From the NCBI GenBank assembly GCA_045646525.1, contig JAZRKX010000007.1, forward strand, positions 21,271-85,270: a stretch of DNA of 64,000 bases, written 5' to 3'. Below are positions 15,497 to 24,997 of the stretch, piece by piece; the stretch's first letter is position 1; every line of letters begins with the position of its first letter. The stretch comes from RGIG8748 sp045646525 (GTDB lineage Bacteria; Bacillota; Clostridia; UMGS1810). Below the pieces are notes generated by a model, which was given only the letters and a program-made list of their open reading frames with translations, did no database searches and had not been told where the DNA came from. The translations under genes and the position numbers were made by a program.

Positions 15497-16867
15497 TCAG
15501 GAATTTATATCATTGCGAAGTTGTGCAACAACTTCGCAATGTCCGGAATGAGGAAACATATCCACACCGCAGACTTTTTTTAGGGTATAACCATAACCGC
15601 TCAGTATTTTTACATCCCTTGCCAGAGTTGCGCTGTTGCAAGACACATACACAAGCTTTTTGGGGGACATTTGGTTTATAAGGCTCAGCATATCCTCGCT
15701 GCAGCCCTTTCGCGGAGGGTCTACCACAACTATATCGGCACTTTCGCCGTTTTGTAAAAGCTCATATACCACTTTGGCACAATCTCCCGCATAAAACGAA
15801 GCATTTGTAATGCCGTTTAATCCGGCATTTTCCTTAGCGTTTTCTATGGCTTTTTCCACTATTTCCACACCTATTACCTTTTGCGCCTTTTGTGCAAGAA
15901 AGAGCGATATACTTCCCGTTCCGCAATAAAGGTCAAACACGGTTTCGTTTTCCTTGGGAGCGGCATATTCGAGCGCTTTTCCATAGAGCTTTTCTGTTTG
16001 CTCGCCGTTTATCTGGAAAAAGCTCTCAGAGGATATATTGAATTTAAGATTATCTATCATTGAGCATATTTTATCTTCGCCAAGTATTACTCTTGTTTTC
16101 TTACCCAGAATAAGATTTGTTTTCTCGGTATTTATGTTCTGTATGATTCCTTTAATACCCGATTGATTTTGTAGGATTTTAATAAGCTCATCTTCGTGGG
16201 GCAGGGGAGATGTGCTGTTTGTTACTATGGTAATGAGTATCTCGCCTGTTTTGTTGCCTGTGCGTATATAAAGATGCCTTAATATACCTTTATGAGTTTT
16301 TTCGTTATATACACTGATTTTGTATTTGTTGGCATAGGAGAGGAAAAGCTTTGTAAGATTGTTTATTTTCTCATCCTGTATCATGCAGCCTTCTGAGGCT
16401 ACTATTTCGTGGCTCTTTTTGGAATAGAATCCCACCACAGCTTCTCCTTGCGATTTACCTACGGGAAGCTGTGCTTTGTTTCTGTAGCCAAGGGTGTTTT
16501 GGGCACCAATCACCCCTTGAAATTCGTATTCATGGGGGTAAACAGAGCCTATCCTTTGCAGATTTGATTTTATTATATTTTCCTTTATACATAGTTGATG
16601 GGAGTAATCTATGTGCATAAAGTCACATCCTCCGCACTCATTGAACACAGGGCATTTCGGCTCTGTGCGGTACGGTGAGGGGGTTTTGATTTTCAATATC
16701 TTACCAAAACCATAGGTTTTGTTTGTTTTAGTTATCTGTATGCTAAGTGCATCGCCTGTTACTGCGCCCTTTATAAATATGGGGTAGTCTTCGTGTTTGG
16801 CAACACCGTCACCCGATGCGGTAACATCCTCTATGGTTACGCTGAGGATATCATTTTTATTTACCAT
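15497..16867 (-). CDS. rlmD: 23S rRNA (uracil-5-)-methyltransferase, RlmD/TrmA family
   Basis: The 456-residue protein starts at 16867, 8 bases after AGAGGTG; a longer in-frame start was rejected. It has an N-terminal TRAM domain (residues about 3-58), an Fe-S cluster motif CPVFNECGGCDFMH, the SAM-binding DLYCGTGSISLFLAQKA, the DPPRKG motif and the catalytic Cys in YVSCNSATLARD. Firmicutes carry several paralogues (RlmCD-type), so the methylated uracil (U747 or U1939 of 23S rRNA) cannot be decided here. The 3' end contains a 14-bp perfect inverted repeat (15511-15541). It is convergent with the M20 gene and divergent from 16969. Confidence 0.92.
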   Translation of the reverse strand: MVNKNDILSVTIEDVTASGDGVAKHEDYPIFIKGAVTGDALSIQITKTNKTYGFGKILKIKTPSPYRTEPKCPVFNECGGCDFMHIDYSHQLCIKENIIKSNLQRIGSVYPHEYEFQGVIGAQNTLGYRNKAQLPVGKSQGEAVVGFYSKKSHEIVASEGCMIQDEKINNLTKLFLSYANKYKISVYNEKTHKGILRHLYIRTGNKTGEILITIVTNSTSPLPHEDELIKILQNQSGIKGIIQNINTEKTNLILGKKTRVILGEDKICSMIDNLKFNISSESFFQINGEQTEKLYGKALEYAAPKENETVFDLYCGTGSISLFLAQKAQKVIGVEIVEKAIENAKENAGLNGITNASFYAGDCAKVVYELLQNGESADIVVVDPPRKGCSEDMLSLINQMSPKKLVYVSCNSATLARDVKILSGYGYTLKKVCGVDMFPHSGHCEVVAQLRNDINS

Positions 16868-16968
16868 GGATTTCACCTCTAATCTAATATATAACAAAAG
16901 GCATTTTTTTTCAAGTATCTTTGATAAATTCATACTTTGGGACATATATTGTTAGAGAGGTGAATTAA

Positions 16969-17745
16969 GTGGAAACAGTTATTCTTAAAACCTTTGAAGA
17001 TGATTTGACGGCGGTAATCGACTACTGCATAAACCATAGTGTTATGAAAATAAGCTATAGCATTAAGACCAAAGCCGCGGGGATATATAAGCTTCTGGTG
17101 TTCAGTTCGTTTAAACCCGCCTGCGAGCCTGTAGTGGCAGATACTTTAGAATTTTCAGGCAACTGTGCTCACTCTTTGCGTGAAATCAGCGTATCCGAGG
17201 CGGCATACAAGGGGTATAATCTTAATGATTTGGATACCTTTGTCCTTGCTGTTAAAAAATCCGACGGGTTTTCGTGTGTGGGTGTGCATTTCTGCCGTCT
17301 GGCTTGGGACCTGAGCGGCAACGCATTTTTTATGCCCGCTTCCCGAGCCGATGAAAGCATACAAAGAGCACAAAAGGCTCTAAGCAGTATAAAGGATTTG
17401 TCAACTGAGGAAATGTACAACGAATATCTGGGCAGGCTCAAATATTTTGAAACCGTTTTTAAGAAATCTGCTCTTGTGCCTTGCGACGGCTTTGAATGGT
17501 ACGAAATTCCCGACAAGACTATCCTGTGCAGTATAACTTCTTACAGACACGCATTGGCAGAGCTTGGTAATGATACGCCTTTTCTTTGGGGTGTGGGAAA
17601 AGACGGCATTACAGCACTTGCCGTAAAGGATGATTTACACTTTGCGTTTCAAAATGTATCGGATTGTGTGCAAAGGATAGGCGGTTTTTACATAACAGGG
17701 GTATTGTTCAGGCGGGACGGACAGTATTTTGCCAAAATAAAATGA
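16969..17745 (+). CDS. Protein of unknown function, 258 residues
   Basis: GTG start at 16969, 7 bases after GAGAGGTG. I do not recognise the family. The protein is soluble, with no signal peptide or membrane segment. Residues 1-115 look like a beta-rich domain (ETVILKTFEDDLTAVIDYC, then VGVHFCRLAWDLSGNAFFMP). Residues about 125-160 form a charged helical linker. The C-terminal 100 residues contain an aromatic-rich part (FEWYEIPDKTILCSIT, FLWGVGKDG). It stands alone and is divergent from rlmD, with a hairpin at its 3' end shared with the convergent galE. Confidence 0.75.
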   Translation: METVILKTFEDDLTAVIDYCINHSVMKISYSIKTKAAGIYKLLVFSSFKPACEPVVADTLEFSGNCAHSLREISVSEAAYKGYNLNDLDTFVLAVKKSDGFSCVGVHFCRLAWDLSGNAFFMPASRADESIQRAQKALSSIKDLSTEEMYNEYLGRLKYFETVFKKSALVPCDGFEWYEIPDKTILCSITSYRHALAELGNDTPFLWGVGKDGITALAVKDDLHFAFQNVSDCVQRIGGFYITGVLFRRDGQYFAKIK

Positions 17746-17778
17746 GCCAGGGCAAGTAAAACTTGCTTTGGCTCATTT
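17740..17778. terminator. Hairpin between convergent genes 16969 and galE
   Basis: AAATGAGCCA (17740-17749) pairs with TGGCTCATTT (17769-17778), with an inner GCAAGT/ACTTGC stem. The plus-strand T tract is short, so it may act for both directions or only as a 3'-end stabiliser. Confidence 0.65.
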
Positions 17779-17785
17779 GGTGTTA

Positions 17786-18781
17786 TTACATATTCTTACA
17801 AGTGAAATTCCAAGAATCCTTACACATTTGCGCTATATCGAGTTCTGCTCTCCAGCCTAATTCCTTAAAGGATTTTTCTGTATCGGCAAAGCACTCGGCT
17901 ATATCGCCGTCTCTTCTGGGGGCGATTTCGTATTTAAGAGTTTTACCGCATGCCTTTTCGTATGCGTGAAGCACTTCGAGCACGGTGTAGCCGTTACCTG
18001 TACCAAGGTTGTATGCGTTTACACCCGAGGTGCTGTTTGCCTTTTCCAGAGCTTTAACATGACCTTTGCTCAGGTCTACAACATGTATGTAGTCTCTTAC
18101 GCCTGTGCCGTCTTTGGTGGGGTAGTCATCGCCGAAAACATTCAGGTGGTCGAGCTTGCCCACGGCAACCTGTGCAATGTAGGGAACAAGGTTGTTTGGT
18201 ATACCGTTTGGATTTTCGCCTATAAGACCGCTCTTGTGAGCACCTATGGGGTTAAAGTAACGGAGAAGCACTATAGACCACTCTTTGTCCGAGGTGTACA
18301 GGTCTGTAAGGATATCTTCTATCATAAGCTTGGTACTGCCGTAGGGATTTGTGGTATATCTTGGGAAATCCTCTTTAATCGGTACTGTGTGTGGGTTTCC
18401 GTAAACTGTAGCAGAAGAACTGAATACAAGCTTTTTGCAACCGTACTTTGCCATTGTTTCGCAAAGCACAAGTGTGCTTAAGATGTTGTTGTGGTAGTAT
18501 GCAAGAGGAATCTGCACCGATTCGCCCACTGCCTTTAAGCCTGCAAAGTGGATTACGGAATCTATCTTGTTTTCCTCAAATATCTTCTCAACACTTTCCT
18601 TATCGCACAAATCATTTTCGTAAAACTTTATCTTTTTGCCTGTGATTTGCTCCACTCTGTCTATACTTTCTCTTTTGGAATTACAGAGATTGTCTATAAC
18701 CGCAACCTCATATCCCGCTTCTATAAGCTCCACGCAAGTGTGGCTTCCTATGAAGCCTGCGCCTCCTGTAACCAGTATCAT
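17786..18781 (-). CDS. galE: UDP-glucose 4-epimerase
   Basis: The 331-residue short-chain dehydrogenase starts at 18781 (AAAGGATG upstream); 17 more codons are open but lie in the promoter region. It has the GGAGFIGSH NAD-binding motif, the SSSATVYG Ser, the YGSTK catalytic Tyr-Lys pair, and LRYFNPIGAH and GTGVRDYIHV typical of GalE. It interconverts UDP-glucose and UDP-galactose for galactose use and for envelope polysaccharide precursors. Its own promoter lies about 40 bp upstream of the ATG. Confidence 0.96.
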   Translation of the reverse strand: MILVTGGAGFIGSHTCVELIEAGYEVAVIDNLCNSKRESIDRVEQITGKKIKFYENDLCDKESVEKIFEENKIDSVIHFAGLKAVGESVQIPLAYYHNNILSTLVLCETMAKYGCKKLVFSSSATVYGNPHTVPIKEDFPRYTTNPYGSTKLMIEDILTDLYTSDKEWSIVLLRYFNPIGAHKSGLIGENPNGIPNNLVPYIAQVAVGKLDHLNVFGDDYPTKDGTGVRDYIHVVDLSKGHVKALEKANSTSGVNAYNLGTGNGYTVLEVLHAYEKACGKTLKYEIAPRRDGDIAECFADTEKSFKELGWRAELDIAQMCKDSWNFTCKNM

Positions 18782-18820
18782 AGTATGCACATCCTTTACT
18801 GCAATTTTAGTGTTACAGAC

Positions 18821-18849
18821 ATTATACGTCATATTACAAAAAAGGTCAA
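18821..18849 (-). promoter_or_regulatory. SigA promoter of galE
   Basis: On the minus strand: TTGACC (18849-18844), a 17-bp spacer, TATAAT (18826-18821). Confidence 0.78.
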
Positions 18850-18956
18850 GATATATTAATGTATGAAATTTTTATTAATTTTTTGAATTTGGGGTAGATT
18901 TTTAATGCATTTTGTAGCATAATATATGTACAAATATATTTATTCGGAGGTTAATT

Positions 18957-20165
18957 ATGAAATACATAGTAGTATTGGGCGACGGCATGGCGGATTACAA
19001 GGTTGATGAGCTTGGCGGCAGAACTCCGCTTGAGTGTGCAAATAAGCCTTGCATGGATTATATGGCGAAAAACGGCGAAACAGGGCATGTTAAAAATGTG
19101 CCTGAGACTCTTTCGCCCGGAAGCGATGTGGCAAATCTTGCCGCTATGGGATATGACCCTCTTAAATATTATTCGGGCAGGTCTCCTCTCGAGGCGGTTA
19201 GTGTGGGTGTGGATATGAAAGACACCGACATTATCTTCCGCTGCAATCTGGTTACGCTCTCCGAGGATGAGCCGTATGAAGAAAAGACTGTAATAGACCA
19301 CAGCTCCGACGAGATTTCCACCGAGGAGGCAAGAGAGCTTATTAAAGCTGTAAACGATGCGTTTGCAAACGAAAAGTTCTCATTCTATCCGGGTGTAAGC
19401 TACAGACATATAATGGTGTGGGACAAGGGACCTTATGACTTTACTCTTATTCCTCCCCACGACATACTTGAAAGAAAGGTAAAGGACTATATACCGTCGG
19501 GCGAAGGCAGTGAGCTTATATATGATATGATGGTAAAGAGCTATGAGATACTCTCAAATCATCCTGTGAATACAGCCAGAGCGGAGCGCGGACTTAAAAA
19601 GGCAAACTCCATATGGATATGGGGAGAGGGAAAGAAGCCTCTTCTTTCCGACTTTGGCGAAAAGTACGCAATGAAAGGCACAGTAATAAGCGCCGTAGAC
19701 CTTATAAAAGGTATAGGTCTTTGTGCAGGGCTTGATGTTGTGGATGTAGAGGGTGCAACAGGAAATGTTCACACCAACTACAAGGGCAAGGCGGATGCTG
19801 CCTTAAAGGCGTTAAAGGACAGTAGCGACTATGTGTACATACATCTTGAGGGTCCCGATGAGTGCGGACACAGACACGAGATAGAAAACAAGGTAAAAGC
19901 TATCGAGCTTATAGACGAAAAGGTTGTAAAGTATATAAAAGACGATTTGGACAAAAACGCAATAGACTACCGCATGCTCATACTTCCCGACCATCCGACA
20001 CCGCTTGCACTCAGAACTCACACAAGAGACAGTGTGCCTTATATCATATATGACAGCACAGCCGAATTTAGCGGAACAGCAGAGTTATACACCGAGGACG
20101 AGGCAAAAAAGAGCGGTATACTTATAGAAGAAGGCTATAAACTTATGGAAAAATTTATAGGCTAA
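18957..20165 (+). CDS. apgM: Cofactor-independent phosphoglycerate mutase, archaeal type
   Basis: The 402-residue alkaline-phosphatase-superfamily enzyme has the ApgM hallmarks: VLGDGMAD (metal-binding Asp), TLSPGSDVANLAAMGYDP (nucleophile Ser), GRSPLEA, the HLEGPDECGHRHE metal site and LPDHPTPLALRTHTRD. It interconverts 3- and 2-phosphoglycerate. In bacteria this family is often an addition to, or replacement for, GpmI. GCGGAGG-type sequence precedes the ATG. The next membrane protein gene lies 13 bases downstream; the link between them is unclear. Confidence 0.95.
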   Translation: MKYIVVLGDGMADYKVDELGGRTPLECANKPCMDYMAKNGETGHVKNVPETLSPGSDVANLAAMGYDPLKYYSGRSPLEAVSVGVDMKDTDIIFRCNLVTLSEDEPYEEKTVIDHSSDEISTEEARELIKAVNDAFANEKFSFYPGVSYRHIMVWDKGPYDFTLIPPHDILERKVKDYIPSGEGSELIYDMMVKSYEILSNHPVNTARAERGLKKANSIWIWGEGKKPLLSDFGEKYAMKGTVISAVDLIKGIGLCAGLDVVDVEGATGNVHTNYKGKADAALKALKDSSDYVYIHLEGPDECGHRHEIENKVKAIELIDEKVVKYIKDDLDKNAIDYRMLILPDHPTPLALRTHTRDSVPYIIYDSTAEFSGTAELYTEDEAKKSGILIEEGYKLMEKFIG

Positions 20166-20178
20166 AGGAAGAAATGCC

Positions 20179-21225
20179 ATGAATGTTTCGGAAAGCAAAT
20201 ATATAGAAAAGCTTGTAAAACTCTTGTATGCGGCATTTGCCGTTCTGGCGGTCATGTTTGTATTGCCGAGGATTGTGCCTTGCCTTTTGCCGTTCTTTTT
20301 TGCATGGATAATTGCACTTATAATAAAGCCCTTTGTAAGCCTTTTTGAGAAGATAAGGGTAAATAAGCGCATAGCGGTTATTCTCTCTATGCTTGTGGTG
20401 TTGGGCTTGCTTTCGTGGTTGTTGTATTTTATATCCAGAGCGGCAGTAAACGAGTTGCGCATTTTTGCGGGCATGCTCGGAAATACAAGAGACGGAATAC
20501 CCCTTTTTGTATGGAATTTTATAGATTCCCTGCCAAAGCATGTCCAAAATGTTGTTACAGACTTTCTGGAAAACTACGATATGTCTGCAACTGAGTTTAT
20601 GATGCCTGCCATTACATCGGCACTTCCTAAGCTTGGCGGTGTTGCGGGTAAGCTTCCCAGCGTGTTTGTATTTACTGTTGTATTTCTTATGGCAATATAC
20701 TTCTTCAGCTATGATGAAAAGGGTTTAAGACAGGAACTTAAGAAATTCATTTCCGAAAAGAACATAGAACATTTAAGGAAAATCCGCACCGTTATGGGCA
20801 AGGCATTTGGCGGATATGTAAAGGCACAGCTTATTATAATGGCTGTGGTATTTACGATACTTCTTACAGGCTTTGTTATACTGGATGTAAAGCTTGCATT
20901 TTTGCTTGCGTTTATAATAAGTCTTTTAGATGCGATTCCCGTTTTGGGAACGGGCATGATTTTAAATCCCATGGCAATAATCTATCTTATACAGGGCGAT
21001 TATGTAAGGGCAATAGGATTTGTGGCTATGTATGTGATAATCCTTTTCGTAAGGAATTTTTTGGAGCCGAGAGTGCTGAGTGTACAGCTTGGAATGCATC
21101 CTATAATAACTCTTGTATCAATGTATGCAGGACTTAAGCTAATCGGCGTAATAGGTATGATAATAGGACCTCTTACGGCGCTTGTTATTATAAGCTTTAT
21201 CAAAATGAACAGGGAGGGTGTGTAA
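20179..21225 (+). CDS. AI-2E/PerM-family permease (YtvI-like)
   Basis: The 348-residue membrane protein has about eight transmembrane segments arranged as in the AI-2E/PerM superfamily: an N-terminal pair (residues about 12-60), a soluble region (about 75-150), then clustered helices with the conserved LDAIPVLGTGMILNP and PRVLSVQLGMHPIITLVSMYAGLKL motifs near the C-terminus. Relatives include sporulation protein YtvI and cation/proton antiporters; the substrate cannot be inferred. It ends one base before the response-regulator gene. Confidence 0.88.
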   Translation: MNVSESKYIEKLVKLLYAAFAVLAVMFVLPRIVPCLLPFFFAWIIALIIKPFVSLFEKIRVNKRIAVILSMLVVLGLLSWLLYFISRAAVNELRIFAGMLGNTRDGIPLFVWNFIDSLPKHVQNVVTDFLENYDMSATEFMMPAITSALPKLGGVAGKLPSVFVFTVVFLMAIYFFSYDEKGLRQELKKFISEKNIEHLRKIRTVMGKAFGGYVKAQLIIMAVVFTILLTGFVILDVKLAFLLAFIISLLDAIPVLGTGMILNPMAIIYLIQGDYVRAIGFVAMYVIILFVRNFLEPRVLSVQLGMHPIITLVSMYAGLKLIGVIGMIIGPLTALVIISFIKMNREGV

Positions 21226-21226
21226 T

Positions 21227-21913
21227 ATGGCTTCGGGTAATACTGTAGTAATTGTAGATGATGATAAGAACATATGCGAGCTTATAAGACTCTATCTTAC
21301 CAAGGAGGGCTACGAGGTAAAGTGTGCCTTTGACGGAAATACGGCACTTTCTCTTATAGAAAAAACCAAGCCTGCCGCCGCAATACTGGATATTATGCTT
21401 CCAGGTACAGACGGCATAGAGGTACTTAAAAAAATACGCCGTTTCAGTAAGATGCCTGTAATCATGCTTACTGCAAAGGGCGAAACCATAGACAAGGTAC
21501 TTGGTCTCGAGCTTGGCGCAGACGACTATATTGTAAAACCGTTTGAGCCAAAGGAACTTGTTGCAAGATTAAGGGCAGTTTTAAGAAGAGCCGATAACGC
21601 TGATGCCGACTCCGACGAGGTGTCCTTTGACAAACTCTCTATAAACATGAGCACATACGAGCTTAAGATAGATGGAAAAGTTACGGAGATTCCTCCCAAG
21701 GAGCTTGAACTTCTTAACTATCTTTGTGTGCATCCCAATAAGGTATTTACCCGTGACCAGCTTCTCGACGAGGTGTGGGGCTATGAGTATTTCGGCGATT
21801 CGCGTACCGTGGATGTGCATGTAAAGCGCCTCAGAGAAAAGGTGGAGGGCGTAAGCGAAAAGTGGTCGCTCAAGACCGTATGGGGAGTGGGCTACAAGTT
21901 TGAGGTGAGGTAG
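21227..21913 (+). CDS. OmpR/PhoB-family response regulator
   Basis: The start is ATG 21227, 7 bases after GGGAGGGTG. The 228-residue protein has a receiver domain with the acidic pocket Asp11-Asp12, the phosphoacceptor Asp55 (AILDIMLPG) and Lys in VKPFEPKEL. A winged-helix output domain (residues about 130-225) has KELELLNYLCVHPNKVFTRDQLLDEVWG and RTVDVHVKRLREK. It is followed one base later by its likely partner histidine kinase, and then by an HtrA protease, so an envelope-stress role is plausible. Confidence 0.96.
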   Translation: MASGNTVVIVDDDKNICELIRLYLTKEGYEVKCAFDGNTALSLIEKTKPAAAILDIMLPGTDGIEVLKKIRRFSKMPVIMLTAKGETIDKVLGLELGADDYIVKPFEPKELVARLRAVLRRADNADADSDEVSFDKLSINMSTYELKIDGKVTEIPPKELELLNYLCVHPNKVFTRDQLLDEVWGYEYFGDSRTVDVHVKRLREKVEGVSEKWSLKTVWGVGYKFEVR

Positions 21914-21914
21914 T

Positions 21915-23333
21915 TTGAAGAAAAGTATCATAGCTACTCTTGTATTGTGGAGTACCCTGCTTATAGGGGTAGTGTTTGTGAGTGTGATTTTTTATTTTAC
22001 ATCATATATAGAGAATTTCGCCATAACGCAAAAGGCGGACATCCTTTTAAAGAATGTAGCCTATGTGGAAACCATAAGCCACTATTACCTTACAAATCAG
22101 AATGCCGAAAACGATGTGAGATTTCAGGAAGCTATAGATTTTGTAAGCGGTACTACGGAGACGGCGGTTGCCGTGTTCGACAACAACGGCATGATAATTA
22201 TATCCTCGGGTCAAAAGACGGCAAGGGATGAATTTGTCATGGTTTCCAAAAATGTTTCATCCTCTGTTTCGGAGGGGAAAAACTTCATTTCCATGAATGT
22301 ATACAAGGACCAGTTTGGCGATAACTATCTTACCGTTGCATCACCGCTCGATACAGACGGCGAAATTTACGGCGGGGTTATGTTCAATCAGAGAATACCC
22401 GAGATAAAGAGCGTGTACGGCTTTGTGGCAAACAGGATTTTGTATGTAATTATACTTGTTATGCTGCTTTCTGTCATTATGTTCGGCTTTTTATCCATCA
22501 AGGTCACAAGCCCTGTGAGAAGAATAAGTGCGGCAGTTAAGGAATTTTCCAAGGGTAATTTTAAAAAGCGGGTGGATTATTCTTCGGACAATGAACTCGG
22601 AGAGCTTGCAAAAAACATAAATGACATGGCATCCTCTCTTGATAATCTCGAAAAATTAAGGAAAGGCTTCATATCCGATGTAACGCACGAGCTTAGAACA
22701 CCTCTTACCACCATATCGGGCTTTGTGGGCGGTATAATGGACGGCACAATACCCGAGGAAAATCACAGGGAATATCTTGAGGTAGTGCTTTCGGAAAGCA
22801 AGAGACTTTCAAGACTTATTACAAATCTTGTACAGGTTACAAAGATGGAAAACGGCGAAATAAAGCCGCAGAGAACCAATTTTGATATAAATGAGCTTGT
22901 ATGTCAGACGCTTCTTAAATTCGAGATGATGATAACGCCAAAGAATATAGATGTTTCTATAAATATTCCCGAGGACAGAGTGATTGTTAATGCCGATAAG
23001 GACAGTATAAGTCAGGTGCTTATAAATCTTATAAACAATGCCGTTAAGTTTACCCCCGAGGGCGGAAGACTTGCCATTGATGTAAGTATAATAAAATCCA
23101 AAGTTCATATTTCGGTGGAAAACTCGGGACAGGGAATAGACGAAAATGAACTTAAATATATATGGGACAGATTTTACAAGAGTGACAAGTCGCGCGGAGA
23201 GGACAGAACAGGCATGGGACTCGGACTGTACATCGCAAAGCGCATAATGGACATGCACAAAGAACAAATCCGTGTAACAAGTGCCAAGGGTGAGAATACT
23301 GTATTTACATTTACTCTTCCTTTGGCAGAATAA
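21915..23333 (+). CDS. Sensor histidine kinase
   Basis: TTG start at 21915. The 472-residue kinase has a first membrane helix (about 8-30), an extracytoplasmic sensor domain (about 31-172; PAS/dCache-like), a second helix (about 173-195), a HAMP domain, the HisKA box with His258 (DVTHELRTPLTTI) and a HATPase with the N box (LINNAVKFTPEGG), G1 (GQGIDEN) and G2 (GMGLGLYIAK). It pairs with the response regulator one base upstream. The signal is unknown; the following gene encodes an HtrA-type protease with the same orientation, a common target of such systems. Confidence 0.95.
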   Translation: MKKSIIATLVLWSTLLIGVVFVSVIFYFTSYIENFAITQKADILLKNVAYVETISHYYLTNQNAENDVRFQEAIDFVSGTTETAVAVFDNNGMIIISSGQKTARDEFVMVSKNVSSSVSEGKNFISMNVYKDQFGDNYLTVASPLDTDGEIYGGVMFNQRIPEIKSVYGFVANRILYVIILVMLLSVIMFGFLSIKVTSPVRRISAAVKEFSKGNFKKRVDYSSDNELGELAKNINDMASSLDNLEKLRKGFISDVTHELRTPLTTISGFVGGIMDGTIPEENHREYLEVVLSESKRLSRLITNLVQVTKMENGEIKPQRTNFDINELVCQTLLKFEMMITPKNIDVSINIPEDRVIVNADKDSISQVLINLINNAVKFTPEGGRLAIDVSIIKSKVHISVENSGQGIDENELKYIWDRFYKSDKSRGEDRTGMGLGLYIAKRIMDMHKEQIRVTSAKGENTVFTFTLPLAE

Positions 23334-23421
23334 AAAAATTTTATTTTTTACACTTTATTCATAGTTTATTAAAAAAACTGTGGTATCCTATACATGTAAT
23401 ATTCCGAAAGGAGTTTTTGAT

Positions 23422-24837
23422 ATGAATGAATACAAATGGTTTAAAGACGATTTTGAAAATGATTTAAAAGGTCCATATTCTTCTGAAGCTCATAAGGATT
23501 TTACCTCATCCTCCGAGGAAAATTCCGAGTCGGGCACAGGGGAAGAGCAGAACTTTTCCTACGAGGCTCAAAACGAGAGTGCGCAAGCCTATGATTACAA
23601 TACTTCGGGAACACACTATGAGGATTACACTGCAAAAAGCGAGAGTGACAATTTTTACAATACTACCGTAAAGCACAAAAAAGCCAAAAAAAAGGTAAGC
23701 GTGTTTGCACTTGTTGCGGCAGTGGTTTTAAGTATAGGTGTTTCTGCGGCGGCAAGCGTGTATCTTACCAAAGCTTTTCCCGATATAAAAGACAAGATTG
23801 CTTTAGTATCGGACAAAAATGAAGCAGATAAGACAAAGGGCGATACCCCCGGTGCCAAGGTTGTAGCACAGGCCACAGCCGATTCTGACGGCAACAAGGC
23901 CCTTACCACGCCAGAAATTGTGGACAAGGTAGGCCCTGCAGTTGTGGGTATAGTTACAAAGTCCACATCATATTACGGCTACTACGGTTTCGGCTCATCC
24001 GAACAGCAGGGAAGCGGCTCGGGTGTAATAATAAGCAGAGACGGATATATAGTAACAAACAACCATGTTATAGAAAACGCAAACGAGGTTAATGTTATTC
24101 TCAACACAAGCGAAACCTACAAGGCAAGGGTTGTGGGCGCAGATGCCGCAACCGATGTCGCAGTAGTAAAGATAGATGCCTCCGAGCTTCCTTATGCGGT
24201 TATGGGAAAAAGCTCTGATTTAAGAGTGGGCGATACAGCCATTGCCATAGGAAACCCCTTGGGTCAGGAATTTGCAGGTACTACCACTCAGGGTATAATA
24301 AGCGGTCTTAACAGAAGCGTTACCATAGACAATAAGCAGCTTAACCTCATACAGACAGATGCCGCCATAAACCCCGGTAATTCGGGCGGTGCGCTTGTAA
24401 ATGCGTACGGACAGCTTATAGGCATAAATACCGCCAAGATATCTTCCTCTTCTCTCGAGGGTCTTGGTTTTGCCATACCGATAGACGAGGCAAAGCCCAT
24501 AATAGAAGACCTTATAAATAACGGTTATGTAAAGGGCAGACCTGTAATAGGTATAGCAGGCAGAGCGGTTACTAAGGAAGACGCCGAGGCTTACGGCCTT
24601 AAGATAGGTGTGTATGTATCGAGCATGACACCAAACTCGCCCGCTTACATGGCAGGAGTTAAAATCGGCGATATTATAACAGAATGTGACGGTGTTAAAG
24701 TAGAAACCGTAGAAGAAATAAATAAAATAAAGAACAAAAAACAACCCGGCGATGAAATGACTATCAAGGTCTATCGTCAGGGCGAATACAAGAAAATAAC
24801 ATTGATACTCGGCGAAGATATGCCAAGTATAGAGTAG
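23422..24837 (+). CDS. htrA: Membrane-anchored HtrA/DegP-type serine protease
   Basis: The 471-residue protein starts at 23422, after AAAGGAGT. A 75-residue cytoplasmic acidic and Ser-rich segment is followed by a KHKKAKKK stop and one membrane helix (about 85-108). The trypsin-like domain has the triad His (VTNNHVI), Asp (ATDVAVVKI) and Ser (NPGNSGGAL). One PDZ domain (about 375-465) follows. Such proteases degrade misfolded exported proteins. Position after the two-component system is a conserved clostridial arrangement. No strong promoter was identified in the 88-bp gap, so read-through from the kinase gene is possible. Confidence 0.95.
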   Translation: MNEYKWFKDDFENDLKGPYSSEAHKDFTSSSEENSESGTGEEQNFSYEAQNESAQAYDYNTSGTHYEDYTAKSESDNFYNTTVKHKKAKKKVSVFALVAAVVLSIGVSAAASVYLTKAFPDIKDKIALVSDKNEADKTKGDTPGAKVVAQATADSDGNKALTTPEIVDKVGPAVVGIVTKSTSYYGYYGFGSSEQQGSGSGVIISRDGYIVTNNHVIENANEVNVILNTSETYKARVVGADAATDVAVVKIDASELPYAVMGKSSDLRVGDTAIAIGNPLGQEFAGTTTQGIISGLNRSVTIDNKQLNLIQTDAAINPGNSGGALVNAYGQLIGINTAKISSSSLEGLGFAIPIDEAKPIIEDLINNGYVKGRPVIGIAGRAVTKEDAEAYGLKIGVYVSSMTPNSPAYMAGVKIGDIITECDGVKVETVEEINKIKNKKQPGDEMTIKVYRQGEYKKITLILGEDMPSIE

Positions 24838-24896
24838 CTTGTTCCTGTCTGTTGGGATAGTCATGTTCCTGCAGATTTATATCCCCTTTCTTTTTC

Positions 24897-24930
24897 CTCA
24901 CCTCCATAAGTGTATGGAGGTGAGGTTTTC
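24897..24930 (+). terminator. Terminator after the HtrA gene
   Basis: CTCACCTCCATA (24897-24908) pairs perfectly with TATGGAGGTGAG (24913-24924) and is followed by GTTTTC. Confidence 0.87.
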
Positions 24931-24932
24931 TA

Positions 24933-24961
24933 TTGACAAAAGGAAGTGTTTGGTATATAAT
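24933..24961 (+). promoter_or_regulatory. SigA promoter of the amino-acid ABC transporter operon
   Basis: TTGACA (24933-24938), 17 bp, TATAAT (24956-24961); a perfect consensus placed directly after the htrA terminator. Confidence 0.87.
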
Positions 24962-24997
24962 TTACTAAGTCAAATAAAACTTTTGGAGGTTTTAAAA

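Noticed and set aside
15511..15541. 14-bp perfect inverted repeat at the 3' end of rlmD as a terminator
   Set aside because: It lies inside the coding sequence and has no T tract on either strand, so terminator function is not supported; it may simply be a stable 3' stem.
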